From NCBI GenBank assembly GCA_020632915.1, contig JACKEP010000017.1, forward strand, positions 67,629 to 131,628: 64,000 nt of DNA, written 5' to 3'. The notes below the pieces were generated by a model. It was not told where the DNA came from. It saw nothing but the letters and a program-made list of their open reading frames with translations, and did no database searches. This DNA is from Alphaproteobacteria bacterium (GTDB taxonomy: Bacteria > Myxococcota_A > UBA796 > GCA-2862545). Both the position numbers and the translations under genes were made by a program. Of this stretch, positions 7,709-19,069 are shown in pieces; the first letter of the stretch is position 1, and every line of letters begins with the position of its first letter.

Positions 7709-9555
7709 CCGCCGTCCGTCGGTATGCGTGGGCCGTCGGCCTCGTGGGCGCGACCCTCGCCGTCGGCTTCGCCGTGCGCACCTGGCTGCTCGGCGGCGTC
7801 GACGACCGGGGTGCGGCGCTGGCGGTCGCCGGCGCGATCGTGCTCGTCCTGTACACCGTGCTCGACCGCGACCGCGTGGAGGCCACGGCGCGATCCCCGG
7901 TGGTGCGCCAGGGCACCGCTGCGCTGGCGCTCGTCGGTGGCGCGGCGCTCGTGGCCGTGCTCGCCCAGGCCCTCGTGCGCACCGTCGACGACACAGTCGA
8001 CCTCACCCGCAGCCACGCCCACAGCCTGTCCGAGCACACCCTCGCCGTGCTCGACGGCCTGTCGCGCGACGTGCACCTCGCCGCCGCGTTCCGTCAGGGG
8101 GCGCCGGGCGCGGCCCGCTTCGAGGACCTGTCGCGGCGCTACACCGAGCGCAGCCCCCACGTCACCCGCACCTGGATCGACCCGCTGCGCGAGCCCCTCG
8201 CCGCCCGCGACCTCGGCATCACCAGCGAGCAGGGCGAGGTGGTCGTGCAGGTGGGCGACCGCACCGAGCACCTCGTCGGCACCCTCGACGAGGACGCGCT
8301 GACCGAGGCCATCGTGCGGCTGACGTCGGACCGCGAGCACGTGATCTGCTGGTCGGAGGGCCACGGCGAGGCCGATCCCGACGACGTCGCCGACCCGGGC
8401 GGCATGGGCGGCGTCGTGGTGCAGCTCGAGGGCTACAACGACCAGGTGCTGCACACGAACCTGCTCACCGGCGCGATCGACCCAGCGTGCGAGGTGGTGG
8501 TGGTGGCGCGGCCCACGATCGACTTCCTCGCCTTCGAGCGGCGGGCGCTCGCCGACTGGGTCGCGGGCGGCGGCCAGGCGCTGGTGCTGCTGGAGCCGGG
8601 CGTCACGCCGGCACTGGCGGCGTCGCTGCGCACCTTCGGCGTCGACGTGGGCGACGACCTCGTCCTCGACCCCGACCCCGACGCGAGCCCGCTGGGCGTC
8701 GACGATCCGTCGATGCTGGTGATCCCGCCGCGCCGCACGCGCAACCACCCGCTCACCGCCGGGCTGCGGGGCGCCGTGCTGCTGGGCGTGGCCCGCAGCG
8801 TGGGCATGATCGACGACCCGCCCGGGGTGGCCGTTCGCACGCTGCTGCACGCCGGCGCGGCGTCGTGGGCCGAGCGCGACCTCACCGATGCGTCCGCGAC
8901 GTTCACGCCCGACGACGACGAGCGCCAGGGCGACGTGCCGGTGATGGCGGTCGCCGAGGTCACCGACCCGGCCGCGCTCGTCCTGCCCGAGGTGCCCGAG
9001 GCCGACGGCGTGGCCCGCGACGAGGTGGCCGTGGCCGTCACCGGCGTGCTCGCCGTGCTGCTCCCCGATCAGCCGACGCCCGGGGACGACGCGCGCCTCG
9101 ACACCACGCTCGGCCTGTCCGAGCCCGCCGTGCGCGCACTGGTCCGCGCGCTCGACACCACGCTGGGCGTGCAGCTCGCCGTGGTCCCCGACGAGACCGT
9201 CGGCGCGTTGATCGACCGCGCCTGGCACGCGGTGCGCGCGCGCACGGCCCTGGGCGACACCCGCCCCGACGCCCCCACGCCCCGGCCCGGCGGACGGATC
9301 GTGGTGGTGGGCGACGCGAGCTTCGCCGGCAACCGCAACCTCGCGTGGGGCAGCAACCGCGACCTGTTCCTCGACACGATCGCCTGGCTCACCCGCGAGG
9401 ACGATCAGCTGGGCGCCCGCCCGCAGGATCTGGGCGACGTGCTCCCGGTGACCGGCCGGCAGGAGGCGCTCATCGGGCTCGTGGCCGTGGTGCTCGTGCC
9501 CGGACTCACCGCGCTGCTCGGCCTGCTGCTCTGGCTCGATCGCCGCCGGCGCTGA
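7705..9555 (+). CDS. GldG-like ABC transporter auxiliary protein
   Basis: 616 residues. There are three hydrophobic segments at the N-terminus (within residues 1-95) and one at the C-terminus (about 590-612), with a large extracytoplasmic region between them that fits the ABC-type uncharacterised transporter auxiliary domain found in GldG and human IFT52-related proteins. Its LVLLEPG segment (near residue 294) and VVVGDASFAGN (about 533-543) are typical. It starts inside the permease stop codon (ATGA). The role of the domain is unknown; in the gliding apparatus it is thought to be a surface-facing component of the transporter. Confidence 0.8.
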   Translation: MTAVRRYAWAVGLVGATLAVGFAVRTWLLGGVDDRGAALAVAGAIVLVLYTVLDRDRVEATARSPVVRQGTAALALVGGAALVAVLAQALVRTVDDTVDLTRSHAHSLSEHTLAVLDGLSRDVHLAAAFRQGAPGAARFEDLSRRYTERSPHVTRTWIDPLREPLAARDLGITSEQGEVVVQVGDRTEHLVGTLDEDALTEAIVRLTSDREHVICWSEGHGEADPDDVADPGGMGGVVVQLEGYNDQVLHTNLLTGAIDPACEVVVVARPTIDFLAFERRALADWVAGGGQALVLLEPGVTPALAASLRTFGVDVGDDLVLDPDPDASPLGVDDPSMLVIPPRRTRNHPLTAGLRGAVLLGVARSVGMIDDPPGVAVRTLLHAGAASWAERDLTDASATFTPDDDERQGDVPVMAVAEVTDPAALVLPEVPEADGVARDEVAVAVTGVLAVLLPDQPTPGDDARLDTTLGLSEPAVRALVRALDTTLGVQLAVVPDETVGALIDRAWHAVRARTALGDTRPDAPTPRPGGRIVVVGDASFAGNRNLAWGSNRDLFLDTIAWLTREDDQLGARPQDLGDVLPVTGRQEALIGLVAVVLVPGLTALLGLLLWLDRRRR

Positions 9556-9571
9556 CCCCCAGACGCAGCGA

Positions 9572-9600
9572 CGCCCGACCCGCACAGGGCGGACCGGGCG
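9572..9600. terminator. Hairpin between convergent genes
   Basis: CGCCCG...CGGGCG outer arms with inner CCGC/GCGG pairing, 17 bp after the GldG-like stop and 40 bp before the stop of the convergent SCP2 gene. It has no U-tract, so a bidirectional terminator role is only plausible. Confidence 0.35.
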
Positions 9601-9639
9601 TTCGCGACGAGGGCAGCCGGGCGCGTGCCCGACGCCCCG

Positions 9640-9957
9640 TCAGCCGAGGAGCTTCTGCAGCTTCATGCCCATGGCGATGTCGGACACCTTGAGCTTGCCC
9701 ATGGTGAACAGCATCATCGCCGAGGCGGGGTTGTCGAGGAGCTTGCCGAAGTCGGAGCCCTGGGCGGTGACGACGCAGTTGGGGGACTCGTGGTCGCCCG
9801 CGGAGATGGCGCCGCCGTCCTTGGTGAGGTCGACCACCCAGTTGCCCTCGTCCCCGAGGTTGAACTGGTAGACGCCGTTGATGTCGCTCGCGATCGACGG
9901 GTTCTTGGCGAGCTTGCTGGGCAGGTAGTCCTCGAAGAACGCCTTGACGTCGGCCAT
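9640..9957 (-). CDS. SCP2 sterol-carrier domain protein
   Basis: 105 residues, a free-standing SCP2 fold: an N-terminal helix (VKAFFEDYLPSKL), the strand FNLGDEGNWVVDL, then CVVTAQGSDFGKLLDN and the C-terminal FTMGKLKVSDIAMGMKLQKLL, which is the family's most conserved segment. The start has a perfect AGGAG seven bases upstream. SCP2 proteins bind fatty acyl chains or sterols in the cytoplasm; the ligand is unknown here. The 16-bp palindrome at 10041-10056 lies upstream and may control it. Confidence 0.9.
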   Translation of the reverse strand: MADVKAFFEDYLPSKLAKNPSIASDINGVYQFNLGDEGNWVVDLTKDGGAISAGDHESPNCVVTAQGSDFGKLLDNPASAMMLFTMGKLKVSDIAMGMKLQKLLG

Positions 9958-10040
9958 GTGATCTCCTGTTCCGACGGATCCTGGTCGGTCTCTTGGGGCT
10001 AGCGGGGTCCGACGGGCCGATCAAGCGTCGTTCCGTGGAT

Positions 10041-10056
10041 TTGACACGGGTGTCAA
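10041..10056. promoter_or_regulatory. Perfect 16-bp inverted repeat TTGACACGGGTGTCAA
   Basis: Arms TTGACAC/GTGTCAA around a GG centre. It covers the stop codon of the gene ending at 10053 and lies 84 bp upstream of the SCP2 start. Each arm carries a -35-like TTGACA, but no convincing -10 was found at the right distance. It could be an operator for the SCP2 gene or a short terminator. Confidence 0.45.
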
Positions 10057-10790
10057 CGCCACGCCGACGGCTCTCCACACCACGCCGACGGGCCGTCCGG
10101 CGCCGTCGGATACCAGCTGCCCGTGTCGTGGACGGCGTCGGGGACATCGCCCCAGTGACGCAGGCGCGCGACGTCCACACCCGCCTGACGGGCGGCCCAC
10201 CCCAGCGGCGCCGGCCAGGTGCGCAGCGGCACCCGCACCCGCTCGGCGAGGGCGGTCGCGAGCGCCGGCAACGACGCCGGCTGGGCAGCGGGCACCGACC
10301 ACCGCGCGCCCGGACGCTCCGCCGCGGCGCGCACCGCCTCGACCACCCGCGCCATCGCCACGGGCCGCAGCGGCCCGGGGTCGGCCATCCACAGGCGCCG
10401 TCCGGCCATCAGCTGCTTGCCCCACGCCGCGACCAGCGGCTCGCGGGCGCCCCAGGGCGTGCCGTGGGCCACGAGCCCCAGGTGGCGCACCTGCGCGAGC
10501 CCGGCGGGGACGGCATCGCCGAGCGGCACGGCCACCGCGCCGGGCACGTCGCCCAGCTTGCGGAGCACGAGGAACAGGCCCTCGGTGGGCTGACCGTGCT
10601 CGAGCACGACGAACACGCGCGTGGCGCCGCGCAGCGCGTGGGTGACGCCCTCGCCGGTGGTCAGGTCGGCGAGGCGCCAGAGGAATGCGCCGTGGGCCGG
10701 CACGCGGCCGGCGACGACCGTGGGGACGGTGGGCGCGAGGGCATCGGCCAGCGCCCACGCGAGCGGCGCATCGCCCAGGACGACGTGCAC
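10053..10790 (-). CDS. Possible NAD(P)-binding (NmrA/epimerase-like) protein
   Basis: 245 residues from a GTG start. The pattern is alternating beta/alpha with Ala-rich helices: a strand-turn MHVVLGDAPLAWALADAL at the N-terminus where Rossmann proteins have GxxGxxG, TRVFVVLEHG (about 57-66), and HLGLVAHGTPWG near residue 105. The glycine motif is degenerate, so cofactor binding is uncertain. It follows the PHP gene by 3 bp and is probably co-transcribed with it. Family assignment is tentative. Confidence 0.45.
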   Translation of the reverse strand: MHVVLGDAPLAWALADALAPTVPTVVAGRVPAHGAFLWRLADLTTGEGVTHALRGATRVFVVLEHGQPTEGLFLVLRKLGDVPGAVAVPLGDAVPAGLAQVRHLGLVAHGTPWGAREPLVAAWGKQLMAGRRLWMADPGPLRPVAMARVVEAVRAAAERPGARWSVPAAQPASLPALATALAERVRVPLRTWPAPLGWAARQAGVDVARLRHWGDVPDAVHDTGSWYPTAPDGPSAWCGEPSAWR

Positions 10791-10793
10791 GGC

Positions 10794-11621
10794 CTAGGCG
10801 GCGGTGGCGAGCGCGTCGAGGAAGCCGGACAGGTCGCTCCGCTCGACGTGGAACAAGCCCGGGCGGGACGGCGACCACCCGTGCCAGTCGGACCCGCCGG
10901 TGAGGAACACGCCGTGGGCCTCGGCGAGCTTGCGCACCTTGCGGCGCTCGGCGGACGTCATCATCGGGCGCAGGCCCTCCACGCCCTGCAGGCCCGCAGC
11001 CACGAACGTGGCGAGGTGCTTCTCCAGCGCGGCCACCGGCGGGTGGGCCCAGGAGGTGACCGCGCCCGCCTCGCGCGCGATGCGGATCGCCTCGACGAAC
11101 GGCAGCGTGACCTTGGGGACGTTGCCCAGGCTGTCGCCGGCATAGCGGCGGAAGGCGTCGCGCAGGTCGGCCGCGTGGCCCGCCGCCACCAGGGCGCGCG
11201 CGAGGTGGTGGCGCGTGATCGCGCGCCCACCCTGGCGTGCGGCGTCGTCGACGTCGGGCAGGCCGGTCAGGCCGAGGTTGACGGTGGCCTCGGCGTAGCG
11301 CGCCGCCCGCTCCCGGCAGCGCTCGCGGCAGAAGGCACGGAACGCGTCGGGTACGGGACCGCCGAAGTAGACCAGCAGGTGGTGCTCGACGCCCTCGTGG
11401 ACGCCGCTGATCTCGGCCCCCGCGAGCACCAGGATGCTGCGGTCGCCCACGACCTGCTCGCCCACCACCTGATCCGCGGCGAGATCGTGGTCGGTGATCG
11501 CGATGACGTCGAGGCCACCCTCGGCGCACGCGGCGACCAGCGCCTCGGGCTCGAGCATGCCGTCGGAGCGCGTGGTGTGCAGGTGCAGATCGAACCGGCG
11601 CCTGCCCGTCAGCGTGCTCAT
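10794..11621 (-). CDS. PHP domain phosphoesterase
   Basis: 275 residues. Metal-binding motifs of the PHP (polymerase and histidinol phosphatase) superfamily are in order: FDLHLHTTRSDG (residues 10-21), AITDHD (41-46), LAGAEISG, SWAHPP and the C-terminal GGSDWHG. This matches stand-alone PHP hydrolases such as YciV/RNase AM-type enzymes that act on 5'-phosphorylated nucleotides or RNA ends. The exact substrate is not determined by sequence. It leads a two-gene operon with the putative NAD(P)-binding protein. Confidence 0.85.
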   Translation of the reverse strand: MSTLTGRRRFDLHLHTTRSDGMLEPEALVAACAEGGLDVIAITDHDLAADQVVGEQVVGDRSILVLAGAEISGVHEGVEHHLLVYFGGPVPDAFRAFCRERCRERAARYAEATVNLGLTGLPDVDDAARQGGRAITRHHLARALVAAGHAADLRDAFRRYAGDSLGNVPKVTLPFVEAIRIAREAGAVTSWAHPPVAALEKHLATFVAAGLQGVEGLRPMMTSAERRKVRKLAEAHGVFLTGGSDWHGWSPSRPGLFHVERSDLSGFLDALATAA

Positions 11622-11652
11622 CCATCCCCACCGTGGATCGTGGTCCACCACG

Positions 11653-12087
11653 TTAGTGGCCGAGGATCGCGCGGTCAAGCGGATCGTCGTCCGAGGGACC
11701 CGTCGACGGGCCCGCTTCAGGACCCGGGACGAGGCTGCCAGCATCCCCGCCGGGCGACGCAGGGGGATCGCCTGCGGCCGCGACCCGCGCGTCGGCCACG
11801 CTGCCCCCGACCGCCGAGCAGGGATCGTGCGCGAACGGCAGCGCACGGCGCGCGGCGTGGCCCTCGGGCAGCGCGACGCCGATCTGGTGGCCCCGCGGGC
11901 GCCACACGTGCCCGCCGACCGCCTGCGCGCGCGCCCGCCACCGCCGCACCAGCGCACACACCGCGGCCTCGGCGCCGTCGACCGTGGCGTAGGGCCCGTC
12001 GACCCACACCCGATCGCTGCCCACGACCGTCACGCGCCAGCCGTCAGGCTGCGCGTCCACCTGCACCTGGTAGAGGAACCGCTGCAT
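11653..12087 (-). CDS. Hypothetical protein
   Basis: 144 residues. The N-terminal half is ordered, starting QRFLYQVQVDAQ with a Trp/Arg-rich strand pattern; the last 50 residues are Pro/Gly/Asp-rich and probably disordered. No family recognised. It lies 31 bp upstream of the PHP gene on the same strand and could be the first gene of that operon. No alternative frame here looks better. Confidence 0.45.
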   Translation of the reverse strand: MQRFLYQVQVDAQPDGWRVTVVGSDRVWVDGPYATVDGAEAAVCALVRRWRARAQAVGGHVWRPRGHQIGVALPEGHAARRALPFAHDPCSAVGGSVADARVAAAGDPPASPGGDAGSLVPGPEAGPSTGPSDDDPLDRAILGH

Positions 12088-12155
12088 GGCTCCAGGCTAC
12101 CCTGGATCCGGCCTCGATTCGTCCGCGAAGGTGAAGAACTGTTCAGTGCCGCGGA

Positions 12156-12422
12156 TCAGCCTTCCCAGTGGGTGACCATCTCGCGCGGCCACACCTGGCG
12201 CAGCTCGCCACAGCAGTCGCAGAGCGCGTAGCCCTCGGCGAGGCAGATGCAGATGGCCTCGACGCACGTGCACGGATCCGACGCCGTCGCCATGTACATC
12301 CGCCCAGTGCCGCAGGACGCGCAGGCGGTGCCCTCGAGCGCCCAGGTGGGGCGCACGTCGGCGACAGGCTCGAGGAGCGAGAGCTGCACGGTGGCTTCCT
12401 TGGTGGGTCGACGGCGCGTCAT
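12156..12422 (-). CDS. Small Cys-rich protein, putative zinc-binding
   Basis: 88 residues from ATG 12422; longer in-frame starts would run into the palindrome and terminator region. The centre holds four Cys pairs: CASC, CTC, CIC and CDCC, separated by 10-15 residues, which suggests one or two structural zinc sites. The N-terminus (VQLSLLEPV) is short and hydrophobic. No family recognised. The 17-bp palindrome at 12483-12499 lies about 60 bp upstream. Confidence 0.5.
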   Translation of the reverse strand: MTRRRPTKEATVQLSLLEPVADVRPTWALEGTACASCGTGRMYMATASDPCTCVEAICICLAEGYALCDCCGELRQVWPREMVTHWEG

Positions 12423-12482
12423 ACCCCATCGTACCCACGCGCGGTCCAGCCTCCACCACATTGCGCGATCCCCCGACATCGT

Positions 12483-12499
12483 CGGACAGGAACTGTCCG
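12483..12499. promoter_or_regulatory. Perfect inverted repeat CGGACAG-GAA-CTGTCCG
   Basis: Seven-base arms around a 3-base centre, 60 bp upstream of the small Cys-rich gene (minus strand). The position fits an operator. It is distinct from the tRNA-Trp terminator at 12517-12548. Confidence 0.4.
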
Positions 12500-12516
12500 C
12501 TTGCGGGGAGAAGCGA

Positions 12517-12548
12517 CGAGGCCGCCGACCCGGTGGGTGGCGGCCTCG
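12517..12548 (-). terminator. Terminator hairpin of tRNA-Trp
   Basis: A ten-base stem CGAGGCCGCC/GGCGGCCTCG continues through a one-base bulge into ACCC/GGGT around a GGT loop. It starts 4 bases after the encoded CCA end of tRNA-Trp on the minus strand and is followed by a weak pyrimidine stretch. Confidence 0.65.
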
Positions 12549-12552
12549 AAGG

Positions 12553-12628
12553 TGGCAGGGGCACAAGGACTCGAACCTGGGACCTGCGGATTTGGAATCC
12601 GCTGCTCTACCGACTGAGCTATACCCCT
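12553..12628 (-). tRNA. tRNA-Trp (anticodon CCA)
   Basis: Cloverleaf on the minus strand. The acceptor AGGGGTA pairs with TGCCCCT, the D-arm has AGCTCAGTCGGTAGAGC, the anticodon loop TTCCAAA carries CCA, and the T-arm has GGTTCGAGTCC. The 3' CCA is encoded after discriminator G. Confidence 0.95.
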
Positions 12629-12665
12629 ACAGCCCGCTCGCCGTAACCGTGCCCAGGCCACGCGG

Positions 12666-13484
12666 TCAAGCCGCTCCGGTGAGCACCAGCCCCATGGTCA
12701 CCACCGCCGCGCCCCACACGTACCAGGCGAAGTCGGCGAAGCGGCCCCGCAACACGAGCCGCACCAGCAGCACCAGCGCCAGGTAGCCGGTGACCATCGC
12801 GGTGACCGCGCCCACCCCGAGCTGCAACGGGTCGACGACCGACAGGTCGGCGTGGCGGCTGCGCACCAGCAAGGCGCCCACGATCGCCGGGATGCTCATC
12901 AGGAACGACAGCTTGACCGCGAAGCCGCGTTCGAGCCCCAGCAGCAGCGCAATGGCGATCGTGGTGCCCGACCGGGACACGCCCGGGGTGATCGCCACGC
13001 CCTGCGCGATGCCGATGAAGAACGCCGACGCGAGCGGCGTGGTCATCACGTCGAGGCGCCCACTGTCCCGCCCGCGGGTGGACCAGAGCATCATCCCCGT
13101 GGCGACGAACGCGATGGCGATCGCGGCCGGCTTCTGGAACAGGCCCTCGAACAGGTCCTCCATCGACAGGCCGATGACCCCGGTGGGGATCGTCGCCACG
13201 ATCACCAGCATCGCGAGGCGCACACCCGGGCGCTCCCGGAACGGCCCCTGGCCGGCGAACACGTCCTTGAGCACGCCGAGGATGTCGGCCCGGTAGAACC
13301 AGATCGCCGGCAGCAGCGTGCCGACGTGGAGCGCGAGGTCGAACAGGACGTCGTCTCCGCGCACGTCGATGAACTGCTGGAACACCGCCAGGTGGCCCGA
13401 GCTCGACACCGGGAGGAACTCCGTGAGGCCCTGGATCGCCCCCAGGACCACCGCCCCCAGCGTGTCCGAACCCGCGTCTGCCAC
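12666..13484 (-). CDS. uppP: Undecaprenyl-diphosphatase UppP (BacA)
   Basis: 272 residues from a GTG with GGAGG four bases upstream. Eight or so membrane helices. Both active-site motifs are present: QGLTEFLPVSSSGH (residues 18-31) and TPGVSRSGTT (around 165-175), which supply the catalytic Glu, Ser, His and Arg residues. It recycles undecaprenyl diphosphate to the monophosphate carrier for peptidoglycan and other envelope polymers in the inner membrane. Length is normal for the family. Confidence 0.95.
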   Translation of the reverse strand: MADAGSDTLGAVVLGAIQGLTEFLPVSSSGHLAVFQQFIDVRGDDVLFDLALHVGTLLPAIWFYRADILGVLKDVFAGQGPFRERPGVRLAMLVIVATIPTGVIGLSMEDLFEGLFQKPAAIAIAFVATGMMLWSTRGRDSGRLDVMTTPLASAFFIGIAQGVAITPGVSRSGTTIAIALLLGLERGFAVKLSFLMSIPAIVGALLVRSRHADLSVVDPLQLGVGAVTAMVTGYLALVLLVRLVLRGRFADFAWYVWGAAVVTMGLVLTGAA

Positions 13485-13585
13485 CCTGCCTCCACCGTGA
13501 CGCCCGCCTTGTACCGCAGGGGGCGACCGGGGCATGTCCCCGACGCGTGATTCTGTTCGCCGCGGACGGTACCGTCGGGCGGAGA

Positions 13586-13603
13586 CGCGCGCCGTTCCGC
13601 GCG
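13586..13603 (-). terminator. Short GC hairpin after cytochrome c gene
   Basis: CGCGCG/CGCGCG arms around CCGTTC, 10 bp beyond the stop of the cytochrome gene on the minus strand. A palindrome GACGGTACCGTC (13565-13576) lies just beyond it, in the 128-bp gap before uppP. Confidence 0.4.
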
Positions 13604-13613
13604 CGGACAGCCG

Positions 13614-14060
13614 CTAGCCGGGCCCCTGACCCTCGCCGAGGTCTTCCTCGGGACCGTCGTCTTCGGCGTCGTCGGACGGCGGGCGTGCCGGCGCGCGGCC
13701 CACCCCGTCCATGTAGTCGAGCACGTTGCGCGCGTAGGAGCGGTAGTCGGTCTCCCACGGCTTGAGATCGTGGAACGACTCGTCGAAGCCGGGCATCGCG
13801 CCCTTGCCACGCATCACGATGCGGACGAGCTCCTCGCGATCCACGCCGGCCGGCAGGCCCTGCGACAGATCCGGGATCTTCACGACCAGCGCCGCGGCTG
13901 CCGGACCATCGCCGGCCGCCCGGTCGCCGTGGCAGGCGAGGCAGTGGCGCTCGTACAGCTCCCGCCCACGCTCGACGGCGCTGGGCACCTTGTTGGGCCA
14001 CTCCTTGGCGACCGCCGCCGTGGCGACCACGAGGACCAGGAACGAGACGAACGGACGCAT
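13614..14060 (-). CDS. Exported mono-heme cytochrome c
   Basis: 148 residues. A Sec signal peptide covers residues 1-18 (FVSFLVLVVATAAVA, cleaved near AVA-KE). One heme motif CLACH (40-44) and a distal Met89 in GKGAMPGF give a class I cytochrome c fold of about 90 residues, followed by a low-complexity Asp/Glu/Pro tail of about 30 residues. It acts as a periplasmic electron carrier; its partners are not in the neighbourhood. The ATG at 14060 was chosen over an upstream in-frame start because that extension would cross the tRNA-Asp gene. Confidence 0.85.
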   Translation of the reverse strand: MRPFVSFLVLVVATAAVAKEWPNKVPSAVERGRELYERHCLACHGDRAAGDGPAAAALVVKIPDLSQGLPAGVDREELVRIVMRGKGAMPGFDESFHDLKPWETDYRSYARNVLDYMDGVGRAPARPPSDDAEDDGPEEDLGEGQGPG

Positions 14061-14168
14061 CGGCTCTCCACGCCGCCCGGCCATAGCCCGGCGCCCTGCG
14101 GGGGACGAACGCGGTGCGGCGACGCGGCGCCGCACGCGCGCGGATCGGTCGGGACCGAGAAAGCCGAA

Positions 14169-14200
14169 TCGCCCGTGAGGCGGTGAAGCCTCACGGGCGA
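14169..14200 (-). terminator. Strong hairpin terminator of tRNA-Val/tRNA-Asp unit
   Basis: A perfect 13-bp stem (TCGCCCGTGAGGC and its complement) with loop GGTGAA, 2 bases past the 3' end of tRNA-Asp on the minus strand, followed by a pyrimidine-rich stretch. It is one of the strongest intrinsic-terminator candidates in the window. Confidence 0.75.
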
Positions 14201-14202
14201 CG

Positions 14203-14280
<78 letters not shown>

Positions 14281-14297
14281 AAATGAAAGACCGTCGA

Positions 14298-14369
14298 TGG
14301 GCAGAGCGGGACTCGAACCCACAACCACCGGCGTGTAAAGCCGACGCTCTACCATTGAGCTATCCGCCC
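14298..14369 (-). tRNA. tRNA-Val (anticodon TAC)
   Basis: The minus-strand acceptor GGGCGGA pairs with TCTGCCC. Anticodon loop TTTACAC gives TAC. T-arm GGGTTCGAGTCCC. No CCA is encoded. It lies 18 bp upstream of tRNA-Asp and is probably co-transcribed with it. Confidence 0.95.
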
Positions 14370-14419
14370 GTGGTGCGTCCTGCCGGTCGCCCGCGCACGT
14401 AACGCACCCGTCCGGCGCG

Positions 14420-16864
<2,445 letters not shown>

Positions 16865-16921
16865 GGGCGATCCGTGGGTTCGCGCGACGTGGACGGGACG
16901 GACGGTGCGGCGGCGCCGCGA

Positions 16922-18181
<1,260 letters not shown>

Positions 18182-18238
18182 GCGGGCTCCCGGGATCGGG
18201 GTGGAGGGGCGCACGGGCGAGCCCGTGCCGGGGACGCG

Positions 18239-18862
18239 CTACTTCTTGCCGGCGTCGGCGCCCGGGCGGAAGCGGGCGTCGATGACCTCGTCGACGAGGC
18301 CGTAGGCGACGGCGTCCTGCGCGGTCATGATGTTGTCGCGCTCGACGTCGCGGGCGACGCGCTCCAGCGGCTGCCCGGTGTGCGAGGAGAGCACCTCGTT
18401 GATGGTGTTCTTCCAGCGCAGGATCTCGTTGGCCTGGATCTCGATGTCGCTGGCCTGACCGCGCACGCCGCCGAGCGGCTGGTGGATGACCACGCGGCTG
18501 TGGGGCAGGATCCGACGCTTGCCGGGCGCGCCGGCCGCGAGGAGGACGGCCGCCATCGACGCCGCCTGGCCCACGCAGATCGTGGACACGGGGGCGTTGA
18601 TGAAGTGCATGGTGTCGTAGATCGCCATGCCGGCCGTGATCGAGCCGCCCGGGCAGTTGAGGTAGAGGTAGATGTCCTTCTCGGGATCCTGGCTCTCCAG
18701 GAACAGGAGCTGGGCGATCGTGAGGTTGGCGATCTCGTCGTTGATCGGCCACCCGAGGAACACGATGCGATCGACCATCAGCCGGGACCAGATGTCCTGG
18801 CTCGTGCGGCCCCGGTGCGTCTCCTCGATCACGGTGGGGACGATGTAGTTGCGGATGTCCAT
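18239..18862 (-). CDS. clpP: ATP-dependent Clp protease proteolytic subunit ClpP
   Basis: 207 residues. Catalytic triad Ser102 (GQAASMA), His127 (VVIHQP) and Asp176 (RDNIM), with spacing identical to E. coli ClpP. Signature LYLNCPGGS (66-74). It forms the tetradecameric peptidase chamber used by ClpX. A 207-bp gap separates it from the upstream tig gene and may hold its own promoter. Confidence 0.97.
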   Translation of the reverse strand: MDIRNYIVPTVIEETHRGRTSQDIWSRLMVDRIVFLGWPINDEIANLTIAQLLFLESQDPEKDIYLYLNCPGGSITAGMAIYDTMHFINAPVSTICVGQAASMAAVLLAAGAPGKRRILPHSRVVIHQPLGGVRGQASDIEIQANEILRWKNTINEVLSSHTGQPLERVARDVERDNIMTAQDAVAYGLVDEVIDARFRPGADAGKK

Positions 18863-19069
18863 GGCGCCGCACTCCTGGTCACGCCAGCGCGGCGTGGTCG
18901 TGGTCGGGTAACCCGTTCATCGGATCGGAGGACCGCATGTACACACCCCCGCGATCCGGTGGATCGGCGGTGGCACAACGGGACATGCGGCGGTTCGTCG
19001 ACGGGGATCCAGACAGCGACGCCGCGGTCGGAGGACCACGGCGTCGACGGACACGGACCGCGATCGGGC

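Noticed and set aside
7408..9585. 725-codon minus-strand frame opposite the GldG-like gene
   Set aside because: Composition is a reverse-complement shadow, with no start signal or domain; the plus-strand operon with ATGA overlap is convincing.
12483..12499. LexA box
   Set aside because: CTGTCCG arms do not match the E. coli or Gram-positive LexA consensus, and no SOS gene follows.
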